Below, in pieces: positions 34,155 through 42,845 of a stretch of 64,000 nucleotides of DNA. Under the pieces are notes generated by a model. That model saw only the letters and a list, made by a program, of their open reading frames with translations. It ran no database searches and had not been told where the DNA came from. The stretch is from positions 930,001 to 994,000 of the forward strand of contig NZ_CP116939.1 in NCBI RefSeq assembly GCF_050219315.1. Direction: 5' to 3'. The position numbers and the translations under genes are program-made. The number at the start of each line of letters is the position of its first letter. Position 1 is the stretch's first letter. The DNA comes from Megasphaera_A sueciensis (GTDB lineage: Bacteria; Bacillota; Negativicutes; Veillonellales; Megasphaeraceae).

Positions 34155-35237
34155 TTATTTTTGTACACCCGTCACGACAGCATCGTGTTGTGCAATGGCC
34201 GGTAAAACATCTATCCGTACGACATGATCACCAACTGCCTTAGCTATAGCTGCTACCGTATCAGGATCAGCCGGATAATGAGCGGTAAGTACAATTTGTT
34301 CCTTTGTATAATCCGGTTCTGCTCCGACATAATTTTGTACTCCCTCCGCCTTCACAAATATACGGACAACCTTATTCATCATATGGACGTAATCGGACCG
34401 ACTATATTTTGTCTTACGCAAAACAACGATGCCTGCTGGCGTTATTTCATCTTTCAACCGCCGTGCCAATTCCGGAGGAATATTCCCCTTCAAGGCTAAT
34501 ACCAATGTATCATCTTGCCAGTACATCGTCCCTTGATCAAAATAGCTCAAAGGAGATCCATACACGGTCCCTAATATCTTCATTACCTGCTTTTGCACAT
34601 CAACATGAGAAATATAAGTTCCATCAGGTTTAACCAAATGGAACAGAAGCAATACGGCTTCCGCCCGTGTCACAGGTTGCTGCGGTCTAAAATATTCCGT
34701 TTTCTGCCCGATAATATGCTGTCGATGCAATGCTTGAACCATAGGCAGATAGGAAACAGAAATTTCTTTCTCATCAGCAAAAGGCTTAACTGCTTTATCG
34801 ACAGTCTCCATTTGATAATACGCCATATAGCGATATACGGCTGCTGCCAATTCCTCCCGTGTAACAATATCTTTTGGATGGAATGTGCCATCTCCCCGAT
34901 TGGTCATGATACCGCAGCGCAACATAGCCGATACAGCCTTAGCGCCTGCCTGAACTGGATTCTCTATTTTATTGATATCACCGGCAGTCTGAAACACCGG
35001 CATCGTATCACACAACAACTTCGCTAATTCTCCGCGCGTGATAGCTTGATCAGGATGAAAGAGGCGGATATCCACTGTTCCTGCAAAGGTAAGACATTTT
35101 GTATCATACAGATAATTGATTGCTGTTTCTGCCGCCACATTTCCAATATCTGTATAAGGGGCCCGCGCGAAAGCCGTAACATTCGCAGCCGTCAGCGCCA
35201 TTGCCGTCAACACAACCGCAGCTTTAATATATTTCAT
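34155..35237 (-). CDS. SLH-domain envelope protein A
   Basis: A 360-residue exported protein with a signal peptide cut near AFA-RAPY (residues 1-24). Three S-layer-homology repeats occupy about residues 28-200; each has an F-x-P and ITRGE/VTREE/VTRAE type motif. In Negativicutes SLH domains bind polyamine-modified peptidoglycan. The C-terminal ~140 residues start at VYGSPLSYFDQGTMYWQ and contain KTKYSRSDYVHMM and DYTKEQIVLTAHY; I do not recognise this domain. The same domain occurs in the neighbouring gene, so these are tandem paralogues. The protein is too short to be the OmpM porin. Confidence 0.85.
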   Translation of the reverse strand: MKYIKAAVVLTAMALTAANVTAFARAPYTDIGNVAAETAINYLYDTKCLTFAGTVDIRLFHPDQAITRGELAKLLCDTMPVFQTAGDINKIENPVQAGAKAVSAMLRCGIMTNRGDGTFHPKDIVTREELAAAVYRYMAYYQMETVDKAVKPFADEKEISVSYLPMVQALHRQHIIGQKTEYFRPQQPVTRAEAVLLLFHLVKPDGTYISHVDVQKQVMKILGTVYGSPLSYFDQGTMYWQDDTLVLALKGNIPPELARRLKDEITPAGIVVLRKTKYSRSDYVHMMNKVVRIFVKAEGVQNYVGAEPDYTKEQIVLTAHYPADPDTVAAIAKAVGDHVVRIDVLPAIAQHDAVVTGVQK

Positions 35238-35266
35238 GAGAACTGTACTCCTTCATGGTTTGTGCC

Positions 35267-36301
35267 TTATTGAATTACAATTTTAACAGTATTGCCTAAT
35301 GCTTTATTAAGAGCCTGCTGCGTTTCCGGCGTAATGGAGCTGCATGTAAGAACAATTTTTTCATTTAAATAATCCACATCCGTCGAAACCTTAGCATCGG
35401 CTGGTTCCGTCGCGCGATATACTTTTTCCGCCTGTGTCATCATAGCTTTATAATCATTATAGCTGTATTTCGATTTCTGAATATACACCGTATCAGCCGG
35501 CAATGCCGCATCAGCAGCAATAGTCGTTGTCAATTTATCCCTCTTAGTGCTGGTTTTTGCACCCACATGAAGTTTATTCGCCTGCCAGTACATAATTCCA
35601 TCTCCGGCAAAACTCTTGACGCTGCCATACACCGTCGTAATATCACTGAATACTTGGTTTTCTACTTTGGTCTTTGCTGCATTGTCTGCCTCTGTTCCCT
35701 TTAAAATACGGTATAAAACTGCAACAGCTTCGCCGCGTGTCACATTATCCTTGGGATGAAATACATTATTGGCTCCTTCCATATAGCCAGCAGCAGCCAA
35801 TGCATCTACCGCCTTCTGCGCCCAAGGTGCAATCTGATTTTCATCGACATAACTGGTATCAACGACAGTTCCCGTAGTAGCACCTCGATAATTCAGGTAA
35901 TTATACGCGATAACCGCAAACTCTTCGCGCGTTACATTCTGTTCCGGCTTAAACGTTCCGTTATTATACCCGTTCATAATTCCTTTTTCACAAAGTGAAG
36001 CTATCGCATGTTCCGACCAGCGTCCTTTTACATCACTAAAAGCACTTTTAGCTTTTGCATCATTGCCGATCATATTGCTGATGATAGCAGCTACCCCTTC
36101 ACGAGTAGCTGCTTTGTCCGGATAAAAACTGCCGTTGGTACCGTTGACATAATGGTTATCATAAAAATACTGTACTGCATCCTTTCCCCAGTAATTATCT
36201 ATATCTTTTAATTGTGTCGTACCGGCAGCAGCAAAAGCGGACATACTGATTGTTGCCGTCAATGCTGCAGCTGCCAATAAGGCTGCATATTTTTTCATCA
36301 C
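35267..36301 (-). CDS. SLH-domain envelope protein B
   Basis: A 344-residue paralogue of protein A, upstream in the same direction. A signal peptide (MMKKYAALLAAAALTATISMSAFA) is followed by three SLH repeats (YFYDNHYVNGTNGSFYPDKAATREGVA, MNGYNNGTFKPEQNVTREEFA, FHPKDNVTRGEAVAVLY). The C-terminal region matches that of protein A: VYGSVKSFAGDGIMYWQ, KSKYSYNDYKAMM, DYLNEKIVLTCSS and a final TVKIVI strand. Only 29 bases separate it from protein A, so both are probably on one transcript. The SLH repeats here are closer to consensus than those of protein A. Confidence 0.87.
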   Translation of the reverse strand: MMKKYAALLAAAALTATISMSAFAAAGTTQLKDIDNYWGKDAVQYFYDNHYVNGTNGSFYPDKAATREGVAAIISNMIGNDAKAKSAFSDVKGRWSEHAIASLCEKGIMNGYNNGTFKPEQNVTREEFAVIAYNYLNYRGATTGTVVDTSYVDENQIAPWAQKAVDALAAAGYMEGANNVFHPKDNVTRGEAVAVLYRILKGTEADNAAKTKVENQVFSDITTVYGSVKSFAGDGIMYWQANKLHVGAKTSTKRDKLTTTIAADAALPADTVYIQKSKYSYNDYKAMMTQAEKVYRATEPADAKVSTDVDYLNEKIVLTCSSITPETQQALNKALGNTVKIVIQ

Positions 36302-36423
36302 CGATCGCTCCCATCTTATTTGTAATCATTACACCTATGTCATATATCAACACATAAATTTATTGTAACACAGACCCCCGTCTATTTCAATAAATGCATA
36401 CGGTTCCGCAGTGCAGACATTCC

Positions 36424-37413
36424 TCAGTACAAATCAAAGAAATGCTGCAAAGCCTGTGGGTCTTGAGTCTGCAATAAAGCTAATTGCAATACTATCTTGG
36501 CCTTATGTGCTGGAAGATTGTCTCCTGCAATACGGAAAAATCCAGAGTCGTCTTCCGTTGTGCTGACGATGCCTCCCAATGTACGCGATGTGCATACCGT
36601 AACAATCCCTTGTTTTGCTGCTTGCTTTAATTCTTTAAGTACGGGTTCCGGAATCTTTCCATGTCCTAAGCCGGCCGTCACTATTCCCTGCACACCAGAT
36701 GCGGCAGCTGCCCGAACCAACGTCGGCGACATTCCCACATAACAATACACTATACATACAGCAGGTAATTTCGTAATTCCTTGACAGGACAACTGTGAAA
36801 GATAGGTATGGCGCCGCAAGCTGTGCTGATAAAAATAGGGAATCCCATTCTGGATGATTCCCATATATCCCATTTGTCTGGAACGAAACGTATCTACATG
36901 CGTAGTATCCGTTTTTTCTACACTGCGCGCTCCGCAAATACGTCCGTTCATAGCTACCAGGACCCCATAATCTCCTGCCTGTCGGCAAGCCGCTATACGA
37001 ACTGCATCCAGCAAATTCAACGGTCCATCTGCACTCAGTGCCGTCGCCGGCCGCATGGAACCAACCATAACAATCGGCTTACGGCTATGCACCACCAAAT
37101 TTAAAAAGTATGCCGTTTCCTCCATCGTATCGGTGCCGTGCGTAATGACAATACCATCGACATCTTCTCTATTCGCTGCCGCTTCTACGCATTGAGCCAG
37201 ACGCAGCCATAAATCCTCCGTCATATTGGTGCTGTCCATATTGCAAAACTGTTCTCCTGTAATATCTGCATACTCCGTGACCTCCGGTACAGAGAGCAAT
37301 AGTTCTTCAATCGTAAGTTCTCCGGCTTTATATCCAATCAGTTCTTTTTCCGATCCTGCTTTTCCAGCAATCGTACCCCCGCAGGCAATAATATGAACAT
37401 GAGCATGCGTCAT
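36424..37413 (-). CDS. L-asparaginase
   Basis: A 329-residue asparaginase that hydrolyses L-asparagine to aspartate and ammonia. The catalytic threonines are in IACGGTIAG (Thr14) and VITHGTDTMEET, with the second-site lysine region VGSMRPATALSADGPLNLLDA. There is no signal peptide, so it is cytoplasmic despite resembling the type II (AnsB) sequence group. GGAAGGAG precedes the ATG. It is a single-gene unit divergent from rpsD. Confidence 0.92.
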   Translation of the reverse strand: MTHAHVHIIACGGTIAGKAGSEKELIGYKAGELTIEELLLSVPEVTEYADITGEQFCNMDSTNMTEDLWLRLAQCVEAAANREDVDGIVITHGTDTMEETAYFLNLVVHSRKPIVMVGSMRPATALSADGPLNLLDAVRIAACRQAGDYGVLVAMNGRICGARSVEKTDTTHVDTFRSRQMGYMGIIQNGIPYFYQHSLRRHTYLSQLSCQGITKLPAVCIVYCYVGMSPTLVRAAAASGVQGIVTAGLGHGKIPEPVLKELKQAAKQGIVTVCTSRTLGGIVSTTEDDSGFFRIAGDNLPAHKAKIVLQLALLQTQDPQALQHFFDLY

Positions 37414-37439
37414 ATATACACTCTCCTTCCTATCTTTTC

Positions 37440-37468
37440 AGTATACTGATTTTTCCGTTCTCTGTCCA
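37440..37468 (-). promoter_or_regulatory. Promoter of the asparaginase gene
   Basis: TGGACA (37463-37468), 17 bases and TATACT (37440-37445) on the minus strand. Confidence 0.6.
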
Positions 37469-37511
37469 CCTGGATTCCTACAACTATTCCAATCAAAAGA
37501 TCTTCACTGCA

Positions 37512-37540
37512 TTGACTTTTACAGCCATTCATGGTATCAT
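37512..37540 (+). promoter_or_regulatory. Promoter of rpsD
   Basis: TTGACT (37512-37517), 17 bases ending in TGG and TATCAT (37535-37540). The leader is only about 40 bases, so it leaves little room for the long S4-binding leader known in some Firmicutes. Confidence 0.7.
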
Positions 37541-37588
37541 TTTAGTACTGCTTTTCAGGCAGGAATAATAAAATGAGGTGATGTATAA

Positions 37589-38176
37589 ATGGCAACAAGG
37601 AGAGACCCACGTTTTAAAGAATGTCGCCGGTTCGGACTCAATGTGTACGGACATCCTAAGGCATTGAAACGTGTAAAAAAAGATCAGCGTCAAAAGAAAG
37701 TTTCTGAATATGGTACACAATTATTGGAAAAACAGAAGCTCAGAGCATATTACAACCTGCTCGAACGTCAATTTGTCCGGTATTATGATAAAGCCAGAAA
37801 ACAAGGCGGTATTACGGGTGAAAACATGCTTAAGCTGCTGGAATGCCGCTTAGACAATATCGTTTATCGTATCGGTTTTGCCAACTCCATCCGTCAGGCC
37901 CGGCAAATGGTCAATCACGGTCATGTCTTGGTAAACGGCCAACGATGCGACATTCCGTCCGCTAATGTTAAAGTGGGTTCGACAATTTCGTTGAAGGAAG
38001 GCTCTCGCTCCAACGAAATGTTCAAAAAATCCTTCCAAGAACTAAAAACTTTTGATCTTCCGTATATCGAAAAGAACTTTGATAACTTTGAAGGTACGTT
38101 GACTCGTATTCCGGAACGTGATGAACTTCCGATTGAAATCAACGAAACACTAATTGTCGAATTCTATTCAAAATAA
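37589..38176 (+). CDS. rpsD: Small ribosomal subunit protein uS4
   Basis: S4 is a primary 16S rRNA-binding protein that starts 30S assembly. The 195 residues show the S4 N-terminal domain (DPRFKECRRFGLNVYGHPKALKR) and the S4 RNA-binding fold (RLDNIVYRIGFANSIRQARQMVNHGHVLVNGQ). It is the short, zinc-free form: the N-terminal four-cysteine knuckle is missing. It stands alone outside the alpha operon, as in several Firmicutes, with its own promoter and terminator. Confidence 0.97.
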   Translation: MATRRDPRFKECRRFGLNVYGHPKALKRVKKDQRQKKVSEYGTQLLEKQKLRAYYNLLERQFVRYYDKARKQGGITGENMLKLLECRLDNIVYRIGFANSIRQARQMVNHGHVLVNGQRCDIPSANVKVGSTISLKEGSRSNEMFKKSFQELKTFDLPYIEKNFDNFEGTLTRIPERDELPIEINETLIVEFYSK

Positions 38177-38198
38177 TAGTATAAGGTCATGCAATCAT

Positions 38199-38237
38199 AA
38201 CAGGTGGGAAATCAATGATTTCCCACCTGTTTTTTTT
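38199..38237 (+). terminator. Intrinsic terminator of rpsD
   Basis: ACAGGTGGGAAAT pairs with ATTTCCCACCTGT and is followed by seven or more T. Confidence 0.95.
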
Positions 38238-38240
38238 GAA

Positions 38241-38270
38241 AAAAAAGGATCTGCATCGCAGATCCTTTTA
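38241..38270 (-). terminator. Intrinsic terminator of the desulfoferrodoxin gene
   Basis: AAAAGGATCTGC pairs with GCAGATCCTTTT around a 3-base loop. On the minus strand the stem runs into a long T-tract. Confidence 0.9.
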
Positions 38271-38291
38271 TATACAATACTGGCAAGCCAA

Positions 38292-38669
38292 TTAAAAATC
38301 CGCTTTCCAAAGGCCATGAAGATTACAGTATTCATATACTGTACCAGAAGGAACTTCACAAAATTCCGCTTTAGGTGCATCACCGGGTTTTAGATACTTA
38401 ATCATCAGTCTATCTCCGGCAGCAAGTGCCACAAATTGAATGAAATGTTCCGGCAGCATAGGATGTTCCACTGACCCAACCGTAACTTTTATCTTTCCAC
38501 CTTCCTTTACAATAACAGGAATATGTTTTTCCTTGGCTGCATCCACAGCGCCTGCTTCCAAATGCTTCATAGTCTGTCCGCAGCAGGTTAATTGTCTGCC
38601 CCCTCCATCATGAACAATTGCAATAATGTTGCCGCATAATTCACAGCGATAAAATTCTACTTGTGTCAT
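38292..38669 (-). CDS. Desulfoferrodoxin (superoxide reductase)
   Basis: This enzyme reduces superoxide to hydrogen peroxide without making oxygen, a hallmark of anaerobes. The 125-residue protein is the two-iron form: centre I cysteines are Cys9, Cys12, Cys29 and Cys30 (desulforedoxin-like), and centre II is His49, His69, His75, Cys115 and His118 in EKHIPV, VEHPMLPEHFIQF and CNLHG. It is monocistronic. A PerR-like regulator in this window could control it, but I see no matching box upstream. Confidence 0.96.
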   Translation of the reverse strand: MTQVEFYRCELCGNIIAIVHDGGGRQLTCCGQTMKHLEAGAVDAAKEKHIPVIVKEGGKIKVTVGSVEHPMLPEHFIQFVALAAGDRLMIKYLKPGDAPKAEFCEVPSGTVYEYCNLHGLWKADF

Positions 38670-38806
38670 AGTAAAAGCCTCCTTCGTAATTGAATTATCA
38701 GTAAAAGCACTGATACTCTTTATCTTTTTATCTTACTACAAAAATATCTTATTTTCAATAATTACAGCTCTATTTTATGTATATTATATGGCCAGATCGT
38801 ATATTT

Positions 38807-39973
38807 TTAATACCACCGGATCATGGGGAGCTGATTATTGGTTCCTTTCGTCATCAGGATTTCATGTACGTCGATACTGCCGATGTAAAAAGATGCGGCA
38901 CAACCACACAGATATAGTTCCCACATCCGCACAAATTCTTCCCCCTTATCCTCAATGATCATATCACGAACCTTCTCAAAATTCTGATACCAGCAATGCA
39001 GTGTTTTATAGTAATGGCGGCGCAGGCTTTCTACATCCAGTACTTGAAAATCATAATCATACGCTAGATTGATGATTTCCCGCAGCGAGGGCAGCGTACC
39101 GCCTGGGAAAATATACTTTCGCATCCAGGGATTGCCGATTTCTTCATCATGTCCGCTGATATAATGAAGCATGAACACACCGCCATCGACCAGCAGATGA
39201 TCCACTTTTTCCATATACAAGGGATAATTGGAACGCCCAACATGCTCGATCATCCCAACACTGACGATACGGTCATATTTGCGTTCGCTTTCACTTAAAT
39301 CGCGATAATCCAATAAATCGATTTGCACCTGCCCTTCCAAACCAAGTTTTTGAATCCGTTCCTGTCCTTTCTTCCACTGTTCTTTGCTCAGCGTACAACC
39401 ATACCCTTTTACACCATATTTTTGAGCCGCTTCCAGCAGTAAATATCCCCAACCGCATCCAATATCGAGAAGGGACATTCCTCTTTCCAAATGCAGCTTA
39501 TCTAAAATATAATGAACTTTATTATACTGAGCCTGTTCCAGCGTATCATCAGCATGTTTAAAATAGGCACACGAATAACTCATGGACGGATCAAGCCATG
39601 ATTTATAAAAGTCATTGCCCAAATCATAATGGGAAGAAACTTGTACTTTCTGCTTAGCTTTGGATTCCGGCGTATACAAGATATTTCCCAACGCATTCTT
39701 ATCCAAAGAAAATTGACTGGTCTGTTCCAGTAAGCATTTAAGCACAGTAAATAAATCTCCGTCAACGGTAATATCTTTACGCATGTAAGCTTCACCGAGC
39801 GCCAGCGAAGTAGACGCCAGTAATTCTTTTTTCGGAATATCCTGATGTATGGTGACCTGAAATACAGGCTTTCCCTCCCCCACGGTATACGTTTTTCCAT
39901 GAAGAATCACATGAAAGCAATACTTATCAAAACGATTCAAATAATGTACTAAAAAACTATCTGCTAAATGCAT
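38807..39973 (-). CDS. cfa: Cyclopropane-fatty-acyl-phospholipid synthase
   Basis: Cfa adds a methylene group from S-adenosylmethionine across double bonds of membrane lipids. The 388-residue protein has SHYDLGNDFYKSWLDPSMSYSCAYF, the SAM-binding LLDIGCGWGYLLLEAA, and IVSVGMIEHVGRSNYPLYMEKV with the active-site Glu/His region. It is encoded just upstream of nothing obvious in lipid metabolism; folD lies 24 bases before it and may share the transcript. Confidence 0.94.
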   Translation of the reverse strand: MHLADSFLVHYLNRFDKYCFHVILHGKTYTVGEGKPVFQVTIHQDIPKKELLASTSLALGEAYMRKDITVDGDLFTVLKCLLEQTSQFSLDKNALGNILYTPESKAKQKVQVSSHYDLGNDFYKSWLDPSMSYSCAYFKHADDTLEQAQYNKVHYILDKLHLERGMSLLDIGCGWGYLLLEAAQKYGVKGYGCTLSKEQWKKGQERIQKLGLEGQVQIDLLDYRDLSESERKYDRIVSVGMIEHVGRSNYPLYMEKVDHLLVDGGVFMLHYISGHDEEIGNPWMRKYIFPGGTLPSLREIINLAYDYDFQVLDVESLRRHYYKTLHCWYQNFEKVRDMIIEDKGEEFVRMWELYLCGCAASFYIGSIDVHEILMTKGTNNQLPMIRWY

Positions 39974-39997
39974 TTTTTACACCTTCTTTTCAAACAC

Positions 39998-40837
39998 TCA
40001 CTCCGTTTGCTTTGTTCCGCAAACTACATTTTCAACGATCATCATTGTCGTAACGGCGCCAACGCCTCCCGGTACCGGCGTAATAGCTCCGGCGACGGTT
40101 TTTACCTCTTCAAAATCAACATCACCGACGGTCTTCCCTTCCCATCGATTGATTCCGACATCAATTACTACTGCCCCGGGTTTTATCATATCCCTACGTA
40201 TTAGTTTAGCGCGTCCGGCAGCAGAAATCAATATGTCGGCTCGTCGAGTCACCTCGCTTAATTCACGTGTGCGGGTATGGCAGTGCGTCACCGTGGCATT
40301 ACGGTTAAGACACAATTGAGCCAGTGGCTTTCCCACCACGTTGCTGCGGCCAACAATAACCACCTCTTTACCTGACAAAGAAACATGATAATAATCCAAG
40401 ATGGATATAACCGCCCGTGGCGTGCAGGGAACAAAACCCGGACGGCCCGTAAACAAGTCGGCAATGCTTTTATCCGTTAAGCCATCCACATCTTTGCGAG
40501 GATCAATACAATTCACGACCCGGTTCGCATTCATATGCGACGGCAGCGGCATCATCATCAAGATACCGAAAATAGACGGTTGTTCATTAAAATGTTCGAT
40601 CATGGCAATCAATTCGTTTTCCCTGACCGTACCAGGCTCTGCATATATTTCTGCTTTGAGTCCCATCGAACAGGCTACCTTGCACATTGATTTGGCATAC
40701 ATAGCCGACGGTTTATCCGAACCGGCCAAGATGATGGCCAATTCCGGATGAATCTGCCGCTCATGCAAATCATCCAATCGCTGTTCAATCTGTTCCCTAT
40801 GAAAAGCAGCAACGGCTTTTCCATCTAATATCTCCAT
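39998..40837 (-). CDS. folD: Methylenetetrahydrofolate dehydrogenase/cyclohydrolase
   Basis: FolD interconverts 5,10-methylene-, methenyl- and 10-formyl-THF with NADP. The 279 residues show the YAKSMCKVACSMGL region with the catalytic Lys, GILMMMPLPSHM, DVDGLTD, VVIVGRSNVVGKPLAQLCLNRNATVTHCH and the C-terminal PVPGGVGAVTTMMIVEN. It is 10 bases downstream of the penicillin-binding protein gene in a cca-pbp-folD-cfa run. Confidence 0.96.
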   Translation of the reverse strand: MEILDGKAVAAFHREQIEQRLDDLHERQIHPELAIILAGSDKPSAMYAKSMCKVACSMGLKAEIYAEPGTVRENELIAMIEHFNEQPSIFGILMMMPLPSHMNANRVVNCIDPRKDVDGLTDKSIADLFTGRPGFVPCTPRAVISILDYYHVSLSGKEVVIVGRSNVVGKPLAQLCLNRNATVTHCHTRTRELSEVTRRADILISAAGRAKLIRRDMIKPGAVVIDVGINRWEGKTVGDVDFEEVKTVAGAITPVPGGVGAVTTMMIVENVVCGTKQTE

Positions 40838-40847
40838 AGTGTCACCT

Positions 40848-42845
40848 CTATCGCATAAATGTCACGTGGACATCCGTTCCCGGTTCCACATACCGGCCAC
40901 TGGCCGGATTCTGATAAACAGCACGTCCTGTCCCATTGGGAACAAATCCGAGATCCGCTTTATCAAGCCAGTCATTTACATCCCGGCTATCCCAGCCGAT
41001 AAAAGAAGGCAGCAGTATACCGGCACTGCTTTGTACCACATCAGGAATCGTCCTTTTTTTGATTGCCTCTTGCTTTTTAGGAAGATCGGTATGGGTAACG
41101 GAAGTCGTTGGACGTATCCCTTTAATGCGTACGATCTGCGTCATCATTTCTTTAAAAATAGGTGCTGCCACTTGTGCACCATAATAAGTTCCCGAAGGAT
41201 TATCAACAACGATAAGTACTACATATTGCGGATCATCGTACGGTCCGAATCCGATGAAAGAACCGATATACTGCCCTTCTGCATATCCTGTTCCTTCGGC
41301 ATTCAGCCGTTGTGCCGTCCCTGTCTTGCCGCAGAATTGATATCCTTCCACTTTGGCATTCTGTCCACCGCCGGAAGATACTTCCTGCTCTAAAATAGAA
41401 GCGATGGTATGCGCCACTTCCTCCGAAACAGGCGTACCTATTTCCTGCGATTTCGTTTTTTCATATACCGATCCGTCGGGATTATCTATTTCCTTAAGCA
41501 CATGAGGTCTCATCATATGTCCACCATTTGCCAACGCCCCAAAAGCCTGCACCATCTGCAGCGGTGTAACTGCCACACCTTGCCCGATGGACATGGTCGC
41601 TACATCGACACGGCTCATTGTTTTGGGATCAAAGAGTATCCCCGTTCCTTCTCCCGGAAGTTCTATATCCGTCGGTTTGCCAAACCCAAATTTCTTGGCA
41701 TAGGAGGTCAAAATATCTCCGCCTGTATGAAGTCCTATATTAGCCATACCCGTATTAATGGAAAACTTCAATATATCCTTTAATGTTACGATACCCATGC
41801 CGGTCTCATCCCAATTGCGGATTTGCCGGTCATCAATATTAATATATCCTACATCATTATATGTCGTATCTACTCCCCATGTTCCCGCATCCAGAGCAGC
41901 TGCCGCCACAATGGCTTTAAAGGTAGAACCCGGTTCATACATATTGATCACGGCCCGGTTTTTATAGGATTCGCTGTTTCCCTTGCCGTACTGGTTAGGG
42001 TCAAACGTAGGCCGGCTGGCCATAGCCAAAATCTCTCCGTTTTTAGGATTCATAATAATGACAGAAGCTCCGGTAGGATGACTTTGCTTCACGACCATAT
42101 CCAGTCCTTTTTCCGCTACATACTGGATCGTATTATCGATCGTCAATTGAACAGATCGTTGCTTGTCCGGCAAAATTTGCTCCAGCGTCGATTCAAAAAT
42201 AGGTATATTATTGCGATCTGTCGTTAGCCGAAATTTACGGACATCTCCTTTAATTTCCTTGTCCAGCACCATTTCAATCCCATCCAGTCCTTGGTCATTA
42301 TCCCCGACAAAACCGACAAGTTGAGCCGCCAAACTACCGTTAGGATAAGAACGGCAGCTTTCATCAATAAATGCCAGTCCCTTGAGCTTTTCACGTTGGA
42401 TCATAACTTGCAGCGCTTCGTATTTTTCGTGATCCATCGTCCGCTGCAGCCAGACAAACGCCGTATCCCGCTGCAACCGTTCTTGGATTTGCTGCGGTTC
42501 AAGATTAATGTACGGAGCTAAAAGTACAGCTAACTCCGCGGGTGACCGATTAATCATCGTAGGATCCGCATACAATGATTTGGCAATAGAACTTACGGCA
42601 AGTATATTCCCGTTTCTATCAAAAATAGTCCCCCGCGGTGATTGCAGTTTTCGATCTTCTTCCGACTGCATATCCGCCCGTTTCGCTAACATGCTGCCTT
42701 GAACGACCTGCAGCCAAAAAAGCCGGCCTCCGATGATAATGCACATGCCGAGAAGAAGAACCAAGCAAGTACTGATTCTCCTGCGTATTCGATTGTTAGT
42801 ACAAGTTTTATTGTTTGCTTTCATCGTCATTATCATAAGCCCCAC
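40848..42845 (-). CDS. Class B penicillin-binding protein with a PASTA domain (FtsI/SpoVD type)
   Basis: A transpeptidase of about 660 residues that crosslinks peptidoglycan. A transmembrane helix (~25-48) precedes the dimerisation domain (SPRGTIFDRNGNILA). The catalytic domain has EPGSTFKAI (Ser307), SINTGM and FCGKTGTAQ. The C-terminus carries one PASTA-like domain (PSFIGWDSRDVNDWLDKADLG). It could be the septal FtsI or a SpoVD relative; it is not inside a division cluster here. The start is unsure: GTG at 42845 and ATGs at 42836, 42830 and 42824 all lie within the end of cca, and none has a clear ribosome site. Confidence 0.92.
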   Translation of the reverse strand: MGLMIMTMKANNKTCTNNRIRRRISTCLVLLLGMCIIIGGRLFWLQVVQGSMLAKRADMQSEEDRKLQSPRGTIFDRNGNILAVSSIAKSLYADPTMINRSPAELAVLLAPYINLEPQQIQERLQRDTAFVWLQRTMDHEKYEALQVMIQREKLKGLAFIDESCRSYPNGSLAAQLVGFVGDNDQGLDGIEMVLDKEIKGDVRKFRLTTDRNNIPIFESTLEQILPDKQRSVQLTIDNTIQYVAEKGLDMVVKQSHPTGASVIIMNPKNGEILAMASRPTFDPNQYGKGNSESYKNRAVINMYEPGSTFKAIVAAAALDAGTWGVDTTYNDVGYINIDDRQIRNWDETGMGIVTLKDILKFSINTGMANIGLHTGGDILTSYAKKFGFGKPTDIELPGEGTGILFDPKTMSRVDVATMSIGQGVAVTPLQMVQAFGALANGGHMMRPHVLKEIDNPDGSVYEKTKSQEIGTPVSEEVAHTIASILEQEVSSGGGQNAKVEGYQFCGKTGTAQRLNAEGTGYAEGQYIGSFIGFGPYDDPQYVVLIVVDNPSGTYYGAQVAAPIFKEMMTQIVRIKGIRPTTSVTHTDLPKKQEAIKKRTIPDVVQSSAGILLPSFIGWDSRDVNDWLDKADLGFVPNGTGRAVYQNPASGRYVEPGTDVHVTFMR

